From Sphingomonas faeni (GTDB lineage Bacteria > Pseudomonadota > Alphaproteobacteria > Sphingomonadales > Sphingomonadaceae), in assembly GCF_023195535.1 (NCBI RefSeq), contig NZ_JALPNF010000002.1:124001-188000 (forward strand): DNA of 64,000 nucleotides, in the 5' to 3' direction. Both the position numbers and the translations under genes were made by a program. This document shows positions 36,395 through 45,583 of the stretch, piece by piece (within the stretch, counting starts at the first letter, position 1; every line of letters begins with the position of its first letter). The notes under the pieces were generated by a model. It searched no databases and had not been told where the DNA came from. It saw nothing but the letters and a program-made list of their open reading frames with translations.

Positions 36395-36533
36395 CACCCG
36401 TTCGTGCTGAGTAGAGACCGAGTAGGCTCGAAGAGCCGTATCGAGGGCTCGTATCGAAGCACAGGCCCCGAGTGCCAACCCATCCTTCGATACGCCGCTT
36501 CGACAAGCTAAGCAGCTACTCAGGACGAACGGT
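36395..36533. repeat. Paired repeat, family F copy 1
   Basis: Left arm CACCCGTTCGTGCTGAGTAG and right arm TACTCAGGACGAACGG are near-complements, with TTCGATACGCCGCTTCGACA in the right half pairing with the left half's GTATCGA and CTCGAAG. The same arms, in opposite order, occur at 60107-60235. Confidence 0.83.
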
Positions 36534-36541
36534 ATGGGGAA

Positions 36542-37192
36542 TCAAGCCGCCCGGTAATGCCAGAGCAACAACGGCCGGGCCAACACCAGCCCCGCCAGGA
36601 ACCCACCGATATGCGCGCCAATCGCAATCGGCCCGCTAGCCCCGACCGAAGCGCCAAACCCGGCCAGCCCCATCAGCAACTGGATCCCGATCCACGCCGC
36701 CGCCAGCCACACCACATGCACGACCCCAGCCGGCACCGGCCCGATCGCCTGCGCCCGCCGCTCGCCATACAACAGCGCATAAGCCCCAACGACCGCCGAA
36801 ATCGCACCCGAAGCACCAATCATCGGCGCAGTGGACTCAGGCCCGAACGCCCAATGCCCCGCCGCCGCCGCATACGCGCCCAGCACGTACAGCACGACCA
36901 ACCCGACCGTCCCCAGCGCCCGCTCGACGAACTGCCCGCAATACACCAGCATCACGAGGTTCAGCGCGATATGCGCCCAGCCGCCATGGATCAACGTCGC
37001 GGTCAGCGGCGTCGCCCAGGACGGCACGATAAACATATGGTCGCTGGGAATACCGATATCGGTCATCCGCAACGGGATGAACCCGGCGTTCACCGCCCAA
37101 TACCCGAGCGACCCGCTCAGGACCAGAAACCCCGAGACGATGACCGTCACGATCGTGATGATCGCCGTCGCCCGCGTCTCGAAAAACGTCAT
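36542..37192 (-). CDS. Rhomboid-family intramembrane serine protease
   Basis: 216-residue polytopic inner-membrane protease with six predicted spans. The catalytic serine lies in IGASGAISAVVGAYALL and the histidine in GAHIGGFLAGLVLARP; the HGGWAHIALNLVMLVYCG segment carries the conserved His and Asn of the oxyanion region. Substrates unknown. It starts just upstream of greA's end, 4 bases apart in the same orientation, so it may be cotranscribed after greA. Confidence 0.88.
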   Translation of the reverse strand: MTFFETRATAIITIVTVIVSGFLVLSGSLGYWAVNAGFIPLRMTDIGIPSDHMFIVPSWATPLTATLIHGGWAHIALNLVMLVYCGQFVERALGTVGLVVLYVLGAYAAAAGHWAFGPESTAPMIGASGAISAVVGAYALLYGERRAQAIGPVPAGVVHVVWLAAAWIGIQLLMGLAGFGASVGASGPIAIGAHIGGFLAGLVLARPLLLWHYRAA

Positions 37193-37196
37193 GGGG

Positions 37197-37673
37197 TCAG
37201 ATGAACTCGATCTTGGAGACGACGTAATAGCGCTCGCCGGCCGGCACCGTAACCTCGACCTCTTCGTCGAGCTTCCGCCCGATCAGCCCACGCCCGAGCG
37301 GCGAGTTGTACGAGATCCGCCCGGTCTTGGCATTCGCCTCGGTCTGGCCGACGATCTGATACTTCACCGGCTTGTCGTTCTCGTCGAGCAACGTCACCGT
37401 CGCGCCGAACACGACCTTGTCGCCCGACAAATCCTTCGGGTCGATGATCTGCGCGCGGGACAGCTTGTCCTCGATGTCGGAGATCGATGCCTCGACCTGG
37501 CCCTGACGCTCCTTCGCGGCATGATATTCCGCGTTCTCGCTCAGGTCGCCATGCGCGCGCGCCTCCTCGATCGCGTCGACGATCGTCGGACGTTCGGCCT
37601 TCAGGCGCTTGAGATCCGCGCTGAGCGTCTCATAGCCTTCCTGCAGCATCGGCATCTTTTCGACGGTCGCCAT
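37197..37673 (-). CDS. greA: Transcription elongation factor GreA
   Basis: 158-residue factor that stimulates RNA polymerase to cut backtracked RNA. It has the N-terminal antiparallel coiled coil with the acidic tip ([21 protein letters not shown]), then the C-terminal FKBP-like domain ([18 protein letters not shown]). The length matches E. coli GreA. Starts at 37673 or 37676 (ATGATG) are equivalent; GACGAG precedes them. It lies between carB and the rhomboid gene, all in one direction. Confidence 0.96.
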   Translation of the reverse strand: MATVEKMPMLQEGYETLSADLKRLKAERPTIVDAIEEARAHGDLSENAEYHAAKERQGQVEASISDIEDKLSRAQIIDPKDLSGDKVVFGATVTLLDENDKPVKYQIVGQTEANAKTGRISYNSPLGRGLIGRKLDEEVEVTVPAGERYYVVSKIEFI

Positions 37674-37748
37674 CATCTCGTCCCCAAATTCATTTCCCCG
37701 TGCGGGGCGCCATAACGGCCCCGCCCACACATCACGCTCATGTCGGGA

Positions 37749-40700
37749 TCAGTTGTGCGACTGCGAATAATAGGATTGCAGGGGCCGTACTTCAAGGCTG
37801 TGCGTCGAAAGCTTGGCAATCGCCTTCGCCGCCTCGAGCGAAGCCGGTGCCGTCGTGAAGTACGGAATGCGTTGCCCCAGCGCCGAAGCACGGATCGGCT
37901 GCGAGTCCTTCAGGCTCTGCCACCCCTCGGTGGTGTTGAAGATCAGCGCGATATCGCCGTCCTTGATCCGGTCGACGATATGCGGCCGACCTTGGGCCAC
38001 CTTGTTGACCTTCTCGACCGGCAGACCGGCAAGCGCGAGATGATCCGCGGTGCCGCCGGTCGCGACGATCGAGAAGCCGGTGTCGACCAACGCCTTCACC
38101 GCCTCGACGATCATCGCCTTGTCGCCGTCCTTCACGCTGACGAAGACATTGCCCTTGGTCGGTAGGATCGTCCCCGCGCCAAGCTGAGCCTTGGCGAACG
38201 CAATCGTGAAATCGGGATCGATTCCCATGACTTCGCCGGTCGACTTCATTTCCGGTGACAACACCGGATCGACACCGGGGAACTTGTTGAAGGGGAACAC
38301 CGCCTCCTTGACCGCATAATAGTCGATATGCCGGTCGATCTTCGGTAGGTTCGCCAGCTTCTCGCCCGCCATCACCCGTGCAGCGATCTTGGCGATGGGC
38401 GCGCCGATCGCCTTGGCGACGAACGGCACGGTGCGCGATGCGCGCGGGTTGACCTCGATGAGGTAGACCAGGCCATCCTTCACCGCGAACTGGATGTTCA
38501 TCAGTCCGACCACCGACAGGGCATGCGCAAGCGCCACCGTCTGCCGCTCGATCTCGGCGATGATCTCCGCCGACAGCGAGTAAGGCGGGATCGAGCACGC
38601 CGAGTCACCCGAATGGACGCCCGCCTCCTCGATATGCTGCAACACGCCCGCAACGACCACGTCGGTCCCGTCGCAGATCGCATCGACATCGACCTCGATC
38701 GCATCGCGCAGATACTGGTCGATCAGCACCGGCGAGTCCCCCGACACCTGCACCGCAGTCGCGATATAATGTTCGAGCTGCCCCAGCGTATCGACGATCT
38801 CCATCGCCCGGCCGCCCAACACATACGAAGGCCGCATCAGCACCGGATACCCGATCCGCTCCGCCGCCGCGACCGCCTCGTCCCGGCTCCGCGCCAGGCC
38901 ATTGGCCGGCTGAAGCAGCCCGAGCTTGGTGATCAGCGCCGCGAACCGCTCGCGGTCCTCCGCCAGATCGATAGCATCCGGCGTAGTCCCGAGGATCGGA
39001 ATGCCGGCAGCCTCAAGCGCCCGCGCAAGGTTCAGCGGAGTCTGCCCGCCGAACTGCACGATCACGCCCACCAGCGTACCGTTTTGCTGCTCGACATGCA
39101 GGATCTCCAGCACGTCCTCGGCGGTCAGCGGCTCGAAATACAGCCGGTCCGACGTGTCGTAATCGGTCGACACCGTCTCCGGGTTGCAGTTGACCATGAT
39201 CGTCTCATAGCCCGCATCCGCCAGCGCGAAGCACGCGTGGCAGCAGCAATAATCGAACTCGATCCCCTGCCCGATCCGGTTCGGCCCGCCGCCGAGAATG
39301 ACGATCTTCTTCCGGTCGGTCGGCTCGGACTCGTTCTCGGGCTCGCCGAAGCTCGGCGCCTCGTAGGTCGAATACATATACGGCGTCTTCGCATCGAATT
39401 CAGCCGCGCACGTATCGATCCGCTTGAACACCGGCCGCACGCCCAGCTTCAGGCGATGCTGGCGCACCTCCTCCTCGGTCACGCCGCCGGTCATCGCCTT
39501 GACGACCTCGTGGATCAGGCCCGAACCACGCGCGATCCCGCGGTTCATGCCGCGCAGATTGGCGGATTGCAGCGCCAGCCATGCGAGCCGCTTGTCGCTG
39601 AACCCCATGCTTTTCAGGCGGCGCATGCCCGTCGCGTCGATCGGCAGCCCGTCCTTCATCACCTCGGCCTCGGCCGCGATGATCTCGGCGATCCGCTCGA
39701 GGAACCACGGATCGTACTTGGCGATCGCATGCACCTCGGCGACCGTGAAGCCTTCGCGCAGAGCCTGTGCAGCCACCAGCAACCGGTCCGGCGTCGCCAT
39801 CGCCAGCGCCGCCTCGATCTCCGCGCGCGGCGCGCCGACGAGATGGTCGACCTGGTTGAAGCCCGACAGCCCGGTCTCGAGCCCGCGCAACGCCTTCTGC
39901 ATCGATTCATGGATGTTGCGGCCGATCGCCATCACCTCCCCGACCGACTTCATCGCGGTGCCCAGCGTGCTCGACGCGCCCTTGAACTTCTCGAACGCAA
40001 AGCGCGGGATCTTCGTCACGACGTAATCGATCGTCGGCTCGAAGCTCGCGGGCGTAGCCCCCGTAATGTCGTTCTCGATCTCGTCGAGCGTGTAGCCGAC
40101 CGCGAGCTTGGCCGCGACCTTGGCGATCGGGAAGCCCGTCGCCTTTGATGCCAGCGCCGACGAGCGCGACACGCGCGGGTTCATCTCGATGACGATCAGC
40201 CGGCCGTCCTTCGGATTGACTGCGAACTGGACGTTCGAACCGCCTGTTTCGACACCGATTTCACGCAACACCGCGATCGATGCGTTGCGCATGATCTGGT
40301 ATTCCTTGTCGGTCAGCGTCAGCGCCGGCGCGACCGTGATCGAGTCGCCGGTGTGGACGCCCATCGGATCGACATTCTCGATCGAGCAGATGATGATCGC
40401 GTTGTCGTTGCGATCGCGCACCACCTCCATCTCATACTCTTTCCAGCCGAGCAGCGATTCCTCGATCAGCACCTCGGTGGTCGGCGACAAGTCGAGCCCG
40501 TTGCGGACGATCGCGATGAATTCCTCGCGATTATACGCGATCCCGCCGCCAGAGCCCCCCATCGTGAAGCTCGGCCGGATGATCGACGGAAGTCCCGTCT
40601 TCTCAAGGCCTTCGAGTGCTTCTTCAACAGTATGTGCGATCACCGAGCGCGCGCTCTCGAGGCCGATCCGGTCCATCGCGTCGCGGAACTTCAGCCGGTC

Positions 40701-41081
40701 CTCCGCCATGTCGATCGCATCGGCATCCGCGCCGATCATCGTCACGCCGAACTTCTCGAGCGTGCCGTCATGGAACAGCGCGAGCGCGGTGTTCAGCGCG
40801 GTCTGCCCGCCCATCGTCGGCAGGATCGCGTCAGGGCGCTCCTTCTCGATGATTTTGGCGACGATCGCGGGGGTGATCGGCTCGACATAGGTCGCGTCGG
40901 CCAACTCGGGATCGGTCATGATCGTGGCGGGGTTCGAATTGACGAGGACGATGCGATAGCCCTCCTCCTTCAACGCCTTGATCGCCTGCGTGCCCGAATA
41001 ATCGAACTCGCACGCCTGGCCGATGACGATGGGTCCTGCGCCGATGACGAGGATCGAGGAGATGTCGGTGCGTTTTGGCAT
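37749..41081 (-). CDS. carB: Carbamoyl-phosphate synthase large subunit
   Basis: 1110-residue large subunit that makes carbamoyl phosphate from bicarbonate, ammonia and two ATP for pyrimidine and arginine synthesis. Both synthetase halves are visible: an opening [19 protein letters not shown], a first ATP-grasp ([11 protein letters not shown]) near residue 175, the second half beginning [17 protein letters not shown] near 605 and its ATP-grasp ([15 protein letters not shown]). The C-terminal allosteric MGS-like domain has [14 protein letters not shown]. It is slightly longer than the E. coli enzyme. Its ATG shares one base with the stop of the small upstream gene (TAATG). Confidence 0.98.
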   Translation of the reverse strand: MPKRTDISSILVIGAGPIVIGQACEFDYSGTQAIKALKEEGYRIVLVNSNPATIMTDPELADATYVEPITPAIVAKIIEKERPDAILPTMGGQTALNTALALFHDGTLEKFGVTMIGADADAIDMAEDRLKFRDAMDRIGLESARSVIAHTVEEALEGLEKTGLPSIIRPSFTMGGSGGGIAYNREEFIAIVRNGLDLSPTTEVLIEESLLGWKEYEMEVVRDRNDNAIIICSIENVDPMGVHTGDSITVAPALTLTDKEYQIMRNASIAVLREIGVETGGSNVQFAVNPKDGRLIVIEMNPRVSRSSALASKATGFPIAKVAAKLAVGYTLDEIENDITGATPASFEPTIDYVVTKIPRFAFEKFKGASSTLGTAMKSVGEVMAIGRNIHESMQKALRGLETGLSGFNQVDHLVGAPRAEIEAALAMATPDRLLVAAQALREGFTVAEVHAIAKYDPWFLERIAEIIAAEAEVMKDGLPIDATGMRRLKSMGFSDKRLAWLALQSANLRGMNRGIARGSGLIHEVVKAMTGGVTEEEVRQHRLKLGVRPVFKRIDTCAAEFDAKTPYMYSTYEAPSFGEPENESEPTDRKKIVILGGGPNRIGQGIEFDYCCCHACFALADAGYETIMVNCNPETVSTDYDTSDRLYFEPLTAEDVLEILHVEQQNGTLVGVIVQFGGQTPLNLARALEAAGIPILGTTPDAIDLAEDRERFAALITKLGLLQPANGLARSRDEAVAAAERIGYPVLMRPSYVLGGRAMEIVDTLGQLEHYIATAVQVSGDSPVLIDQYLRDAIEVDVDAICDGTDVVVAGVLQHIEEAGVHSGDSACSIPPYSLSAEIIAEIERQTVALAHALSVVGLMNIQFAVKDGLVYLIEVNPRASRTVPFVAKAIGAPIAKIAARVMAGEKLANLPKIDRHIDYYAVKEAVFPFNKFPGVDPVLSPEMKSTGEVMGIDPDFTIAFAKAQLGAGTILPTKGNVFVSVKDGDKAMIVEAVKALVDTGFSIVATGGTADHLALAGLPVEKVNKVAQGRPHIVDRIKDGDIALIFNTTEGWQSLKDSQPIRASALGQRIPYFTTAPASLEAAKAIAKLSTHSLEVRPLQSYYSQSHN

Positions 41082-41308
41082 TAGAAATGCTTGCTTCCAA
41101 GTTCGACGAGCTTCTCAAAAGCGGCCTTATCTAGCCGCGTTGTCTGGGACAGCTTTCTTGGCTGCTCCCGCGTTTCCCGCCCGTAGGTGTCTATCTGAAT
41201 GAATTTTTCGAGACCGCAATTAACTAGGCGAACCACAGCCATTTCCACTTCGTCATGGGGCCTGGCGTTGTCCAACTGCTCTACTTCGAACTTCCGGACT
41301 GTTGCCAT
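41081..41308 (-). CDS. Small unknown protein coupled between carA and carB
   Basis: 75-residue protein, [20 protein letters not shown] at its start and a C-terminal block [20 protein letters not shown] then [20 protein letters not shown]. The DTYG...R...KxSQ...LD pattern recalls short conserved proteins sometimes found beside restriction or defence genes, but I cannot name the family with confidence. The carA stop and this ATG share one base (TGATG), and its stop shares one base with the carB ATG (TAATG), so all three are coupled. Its bases are visibly less GC-rich than carA and carB, suggesting a later insertion into the operon. Confidence 0.68.
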   Translation of the reverse strand: MATVRKFEVEQLDNARPHDEVEMAVVRLVNCGLEKFIQIDTYGRETREQPRKLSQTTRLDKAAFEKLVELGSKHF

Positions 41309-42645
41309 CACTGGACTCCTAACATTCCAACGAACCGCTCGAAGAGGTACAAGCTATCCTGTGGCCCCGGGCTCGCCTCGGGATGATACTGCACCGAGAA
41401 CGCGGGCTTGTCGGTCAGCTCGAGCCCCGCATTCGACCCGTCGAACAGCGACACATGAGTCTCGCGGACGTTGGCCGGCAGGCTGTCGCGCTCGACCGCG
41501 AAGCCATGGTTCATGCTGGTGATCTCGACCGCGCCGTCGCTCAGCCGCTTGACCGGATGGTTGGCGCCGCGGTGGCCCTGGAACATCTTGTTCGTGGTCG
41601 CGCCGACCGCGAGGCCGAGCAGCTGGTGGCCGAGGCAGATGCCGAACAGCGGCTTGCCCGTCTCCAGCAGCTCGCGGATCACCGGCACCGCATAGTCGCC
41701 GGTCGCGGCGGGGTCGCCAGGGCCGTTCGACAGGAAGATGCCGTCGGGGGCGAGCGCCATCACCTGCTCGAAGCTCGCAGTGGCGGGCACGACGGACACC
41801 TTCGCGCCCGCCGCGACGAGGTTGCGGAAGATGTTGCGCTTCGACCCGTAATCGATCGCGACGACATGCGGGCGGGCCTCCCTCGAGTCCCCCCCTCCCG
41901 CAAGCGGGAGGGGGTTGGGGGTGGGCGCGCGCTCGCCTGCCGCGGTGCCGGTCGAAGCGTGATCGACCGCGCCGGTACCTGTCGAGGATGGCGCGAGCCC
42001 ACCCCCGGCCCCTCCCGCTTGCGGGAGGGGGGAAGAAGATTCGTAGCCAAACCCCAGCCGCCACGTGCCGCCGGGCGCCTTCTCACCCCAGCCATAATGC
42101 ATCTCGGTCGACACGTCCTTGGCGAGGTCCATGCCCTCTAACCCCGGCCAGCCCTGCGCCATCGCGAGCAGCGCGGGCACGTCGAACTCGCCGTTCGCCG
42201 AATGCGCGATCACCCCGTTTGGCGCCCCCGCCACGCGGATCCGCCGCGTCAGCGCGCGCGTGTCGATCCCCGACAGGCCGATCCGCGCATGCCGCTTCAT
42301 CCAGCCATCGAGCCCCTCGACCGCGCGGAAGCTCGACGGCTCGGTCACGTCCTCGCGGACGATGATGCCGAGCGCGTGCGGGTCGTCCGCCTCGATATCG
42401 TCGGGGTTCGCACCGACATTGCCAATATGCGGGAAGGTGAAGCAGATCATCTGCCCGGCGAAGGACGGATCGGTCAGCACCTCCTGATAGCCGGTCATCG
42501 CGGTGTGGAAGCACACTTCGCCGACCGCCTGGCCCTCCGCGCCGAACCCGCGACCCCAGATCACGTCGCCATTGGCGAGGACGAGCACGCCGGTGGCGCC
42601 GGCAGGCTTTGCCGAAGACATGGGTGTAGGCTGGGCGTCGGCCAT
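41308..42645 (-). CDS. carA: Carbamoyl-phosphate synthase small subunit with inserted repeat
   Basis: Glutamine amidotransferase subunit that supplies ammonia to CarB; about 445 residues against 380-390 usual. The N-terminal domain (VLVLANGDVIWGRGFGAEGQ) and the class I amidotransferase domain are complete: the nucleophile Cys in FGICLGHQLLGLA and the His-Glu pair in SVQYHPEASPG. Between them at about residues 205-252 is an in-frame insertion of low-complexity sequence (PLPQAGG ... TPNPLPLAGGG) encoded by a palindromic repeat. An ATG at 42645 is chosen; a GTG at 42657 adds four residues. It is divergent from yqeY across 140 bases. Confidence 0.96.
   Translation of the reverse strand: MADAQPTPMSSAKPAGATGVLVLANGDVIWGRGFGAEGQAVGEVCFHTAMTGYQEVLTDPSFAGQMICFTFPHIGNVGANPDDIEADDPHALGIIVREDVTEPSSFRAVEGLDGWMKRHARIGLSGIDTRALTRRIRVAGAPNGVIAHSANGEFDVPALLAMAQGWPGLEGMDLAKDVSTEMHYGWGEKAPGGTWRLGFGYESSSPLPQAGGAGGGLAPSSTGTGAVDHASTGTAAGERAPTPNPLPLAGGGDSREARPHVVAIDYGSKRNIFRNLVAAGAKVSVVPATASFEQVMALAPDGIFLSNGPGDPAATGDYAVPVIRELLETGKPLFGICLGHQLLGLAVGATTNKMFQGHRGANHPVKRLSDGAVEITSMNHGFAVERDSLPANVRETHVSLFDGSNAGLELTDKPAFSVQYHPEASPGPQDSLYLFERFVGMLGVQ
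41888..42033. repeat. Paired-palindrome element (family H) inside carA
   Basis: Two 23-24-base palindromes, CCCCTCCCGCAAGCGGGAGG at 41891-41914 and CCCCTCCCGCTTGCGGGAGG at 42009-42031, with inner arms GGGGGTGGGC and GCCCACCCCC that also pair. It is read through in frame as part of carA. The same arms flank the DUF559 gene at 43262-43697. Confidence 0.9.
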
Positions 42646-42785
42646 CAGGCTGGGCACTCTCTTTACGTTGACGATGTCGCTAAGTGGTGTCCGCTAAGGC
42701 CGGCGTGCCGCAGCGTCAATCTGTTAAACGGGCGGCGGACGCGCTATCCCGTCGGGCTATCCCGAACCGCCTGAAAGACCAGTAC

Positions 42786-43238
42786 ATGATTCGCGACGAC
42801 ATCAAGGCTGCGCAGCTGACCGCCATGAAGGCCGGCGACAAGCAGAGCCGCAACGCTATCTCGTTGATCCAGGCCGCGATCAAGAACCGCGACATCGAGG
42901 CGCGCACCGGCAAGGCCCCCGAGAGCGACGACGCGCTGGTCGTCGAAGTGCTCCAGAAGATGGTCAAGCAGCGCCGCGAGTCGATCGAAATGTTTTCGAA
43001 CGGCGGCCGCCAGGAACTCGCCGACGCGGAGTCGGCCGAGGTCGCCGTGATCGAACGCTTCCTCCCTGCGCAGCTGAGCGAGGCGGAAACGACCGCCGCG
43101 ATCCTCAAGATCAAGGACGAACTCGGCGCGACCGGCATGAAGGACATGGGCCGCGTGATGGCCGAACTAAAGGCGCGCCACGCAAGCGAGCTCGACATGA
43201 GCAAGGCGAGCGGGCTGGTGAAGGCGGCGCTCTCGTAA
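42786..43238 (+). CDS. yqeY: GatB/YqeY-domain protein
   Basis: 150-residue protein made of the YqeY domain, related to the tail domain of the GatB subunit of Glu-tRNA amidotransferase. It opens MIRDDIKAAQLTAMKAGDK and contains LLQKMVKQRRESIEMF-like and ERFLPAQLSEAE segments, ending DMGRVMAELKARHASELDMS then KASGLVKAAL, all typical. The ATG at 42786 lies 140 bases from the divergent carA start. It is first in a yqeY-DUF559-dnaG-rpoD operon with coupled or adjacent starts. The role of free YqeY proteins is not settled. Confidence 0.92.
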   Translation: MIRDDIKAAQLTAMKAGDKQSRNAISLIQAAIKNRDIEARTGKAPESDDALVVEVLQKMVKQRRESIEMFSNGGRQELADAESAEVAVIERFLPAQLSEAETTAAILKIKDELGATGMKDMGRVMAELKARHASELDMSKASGLVKAALS

Positions 43239-43721
43239 ATGAACGAGGCGGAGCCCCTTCTTCCTCCCCTCCCGCAAGCGGGAGGGGACCGAGGGGTGGG
43301 CCCGCGCCATCGACTGGACCGACCGACCGAGAGAGCCCGCAACCTCCGCAACGACGCGACAGATGCCGAGCAGATGTTATGGCGGCAACTCAAGGGCTCC
43401 AGGCTCCAGAACCTCAAATTCAGCCGCCAGCTTCCCATCGCCGGCTATTTCGCCGACTTCGTCTGCCGCTCGCACAAGCTGATCGTCGAACTCGATGGCA
43501 GCCAGCACGGCGAACACCACTCCTATGACGAGGCGCGAACCCGCGACCTCGCAGCAGCAGGCTACCGCGTCATCCGATTCTGGAACAACGATCTGACGAG
43601 CAACATGGCGGGCGTGCTGGAGACCCTTCTGGCCGCCGCGATCGGAACCGAGCGCGTGCCCACCCCCCAGCCCCCTCCCGCAAGCGGGCGGGGGGGCTCT
43701 GTCGTAGCTGGGGCGAACTAA
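43239..43721 (+). CDS. DUF559 (Vsr/PD-(D/E)XK-like) endonuclease-domain protein, in repeat
   Basis: 160-residue protein whose middle is a DUF559 domain: RNLRNDATDAEQMLWRQL, then FSRQLPIAGYFADFVCRSHK, then LIVELDGSQHGEHH and YRVIRFWNNDL. The conserved Asp and Glu-x-Asp in FADF and VELDG match the Vsr-like nuclease core. Both ends, about residues 8-24 and 140-155, are encoded by the paired-palindrome repeats (PPLPQAGGDRGVG and PTPQPPPASGRGG). It starts directly after the yqeY stop (TAAATG) and its stop shares a base with the dnaG ATG. It interrupts the usual yqeY-dnaG junction and may belong to the repeat element. Function unproven. Confidence 0.85.
   Translation: MNEAEPLLPPLPQAGGDRGVGPRHRLDRPTERARNLRNDATDAEQMLWRQLKGSRLQNLKFSRQLPIAGYFADFVCRSHKLIVELDGSQHGEHHSYDEARTRDLAAAGYRVIRFWNNDLTSNMAGVLETLLAAAIGTERVPTPQPPPASGRGGSVVAGAN
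43262..43310. repeat. Family H repeat, left half at DUF559
   Basis: Palindrome CCCCTCCCGCAAGCGGGAGG (43266-43287) followed by GAGGGGTGGGCCCGCGC. Its inner arm is complementary to that of the right half at 43650. Confidence 0.87.
43650..43697. repeat. Family H repeat, right half at DUF559
   Basis: Inner arm GCGCGTGCCCACCCCCCAG then palindrome CCCCCTCCCGCAAGCGGGCG. It pairs with the left half at 43262, so the DUF559 core is bracketed by inverted arms of about 45 bases. Confidence 0.87.
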
Positions 43722-45583
43722 TGGCCCTGACCCCGCAATTCCTCGACGAACTCCGCGGCCGCACGTCGCTGTCCGCGCTGGTCGGCAAGACCACCAAGCT
43801 CACCAAGGCCGGGCGCGAGCACAAGGGCTGCTGCCCGTTCCACAACGAGAAGACGCCCAGCTTCTACGTCAACGACGACAAGGGCTTCTACCACTGCTTC
43901 GGCTGCTCCGCCCACGGCGACGCGATCAAGTGGATGACCGACCAGCGCGGCCTCCCCTTCATGGATGCCGTCAAGGAGCTCGCCCAGGCCGCCGGGATGG
44001 ACATGCCCGCGATGGACCGCCAGTCCGCCGCCAAGGCCGAACGCGCCAAGGGCCTGCACGAGGTCATGTCCGACGCCGCCGACTGGTTCACCGAACAGTT
44101 GAACGGCCTCCCCGGCTCCGACGCCCGCGCGCTGCTCGACCGCCGCGGCATCACGCCCGACACCGCCCGCGCGTTCGGCATGGGGTTCGCCCCCGACAGC
44201 CGCGGCAAGCTGAAAGCCGCGCTGAAAACATACGGCGACCCGATGCTGGTCGAATCCGGCATGCTCATCAACGTCGAGGGCAAGGACCCGTACGACCGGT
44301 TCCGCGGCCGGCTGATGATCCCGATCCGCGATCCGCGCGGCCGGACGATCGCGTTCGGCGGGCGCGTGCTCGACGGTGGCGAGCCCAAATATCTCAACTC
44401 CCCCGACACCCCGCTCTTCGACAAGGGCCGCACGCTCTACAACCTCGACAAGGCCGCCCCCGCCTCGCGCAAATCGGGCCGCGTCCTCGTGGTCGAAGGC
44501 TATATGGACGTCATCGCGCTCGCCCAGGCCGGGTTCGGCGAGGCCGTCGCCCCGCTCGGCACCGCGCTCACCGAAGCGCAGCTCGAACGCCTGTGGCGGA
44601 TGGTCGACGTCCCCCTCCTCTGCTTCGACGGCGACAGCGCAGGCCAGAAGGCAGCTCTCCGCGCGGCGCACCGCGCGCTCCCCCTGCTCGCCCCCGGCCG
44701 CAGCCTCGCCTTCGTCACGCTCCCGCAAGGCCAGGACCCCGACGACCTCGTCCGCTCGGGCGGCCCCGCCGCGTTCGAGGCGCTGCTCAAGACCCCCGAA
44801 CCGCTCGTCGAGCGCCTCTGGGCCTCCGAAGTCGCCGCCGAGGCACTCGACACCCCCGAACAGCGCGCCGGCCTCAAGCGCCGCCTGCACGAGCTTGCCG
44901 AGGGCATCGCCGACGCATCGGTGAAGCAGGAATACCAGTCCGAGTTCAAGGACCGCTTCTACAAGCACTTCAAACCCGTCCGCGCCCCCTTCGTCCCCCG
45001 CGGCGAACGCCCCAAAGGCGGCTGGAAGCCCCCCGCCGCCCCCGTCACCGAGGACGCAAAAGCGTTTCTCGCGACCGGAATCGACCGCGTGCTGGCGAAG
45101 GCGGTGCTCGCCGGTCTGATCCGCCATCCCGTTGAGATCGCGCGGCACATGGAGGTGCTCGGCCCCCTGCAACTCATCGACGGTGCGCTCGGCCGGTTGT
45201 TCGAAGCGGTCGTGGATGTTGCACTTGAGGACCAGAAGCTTGATAGCGGGCGACTTCTCACCATATTGGCGAGGTCCGGTTTCAATTCAGTCGCGAGTGA
45301 CCTGTTGAGAGCCGATACGATGCCCTACTCGTTCACGCAGACCACGGCCGATCCAGCCCGCGTCCGCGCCGACCTAGACGAGGCGATCGCGATCATGGTC
45401 GCACGCCCGGAAGTCGACGCGGCGCTGAAACAGGCGACCGCGGCGATGCAGACGCACTTCACCGAAGATGCGTTTGAACGACAAGTGGCTATGGTAAGAG
45501 AGAAACAGGCGTTGGAAGTCCGACTTGCAAATCTTGTACAGTCGAACGAAGACGCCCGAGCGTTGGGTACCGAGGGCGATTGA
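43721..45583 (+). CDS. dnaG: DNA primase
   Basis: 620-residue replicative primase that lays RNA primers for the DnaB helicase. It has the N-terminal CHC2 zinc finger (Cys38, His41, Cys59, Cys62 in [12 protein letters not shown] and [10 protein letters not shown]), the TOPRIM motifs [17 protein letters not shown] and [12 protein letters not shown], and a C-terminal helicase-binding region. Length is standard. Its start overlaps the DUF559 stop by one base and its stop overlaps the rpoD start (TGATG). Confidence 0.97.
   Translation: MALTPQFLDELRGRTSLSALVGKTTKLTKAGREHKGCCPFHNEKTPSFYVNDDKGFYHCFGCSAHGDAIKWMTDQRGLPFMDAVKELAQAAGMDMPAMDRQSAAKAERAKGLHEVMSDAADWFTEQLNGLPGSDARALLDRRGITPDTARAFGMGFAPDSRGKLKAALKTYGDPMLVESGMLINVEGKDPYDRFRGRLMIPIRDPRGRTIAFGGRVLDGGEPKYLNSPDTPLFDKGRTLYNLDKAAPASRKSGRVLVVEGYMDVIALAQAGFGEAVAPLGTALTEAQLERLWRMVDVPLLCFDGDSAGQKAALRAAHRALPLLAPGRSLAFVTLPQGQDPDDLVRSGGPAAFEALLKTPEPLVERLWASEVAAEALDTPEQRAGLKRRLHELAEGIADASVKQEYQSEFKDRFYKHFKPVRAPFVPRGERPKGGWKPPAAPVTEDAKAFLATGIDRVLAKAVLAGLIRHPVEIARHMEVLGPLQLIDGALGRLFEAVVDVALEDQKLDSGRLLTILARSGFNSVASDLLRADTMPYSFTQTTADPARVRADLDEAIAIMVARPEVDAALKQATAAMQTHFTEDAFERQVAMVREKQALEVRLANLVQSNEDARALGTEGD

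Noticed and set aside
36170..36478. Short open frames on the minus strand in the repeat cluster
   Set aside because: They are made of repeat sequence (families I and F) with no ribosome site or known domain.
38523..40148. 541-codon plus-strand frame
   Set aside because: It is antisense to carB; Arg/His/Asp-rich shadow composition.
43718..45172. 484-codon minus-strand frame
   Set aside because: It is antisense to dnaG; composition is Gly/Glu/Ala shadow-like.
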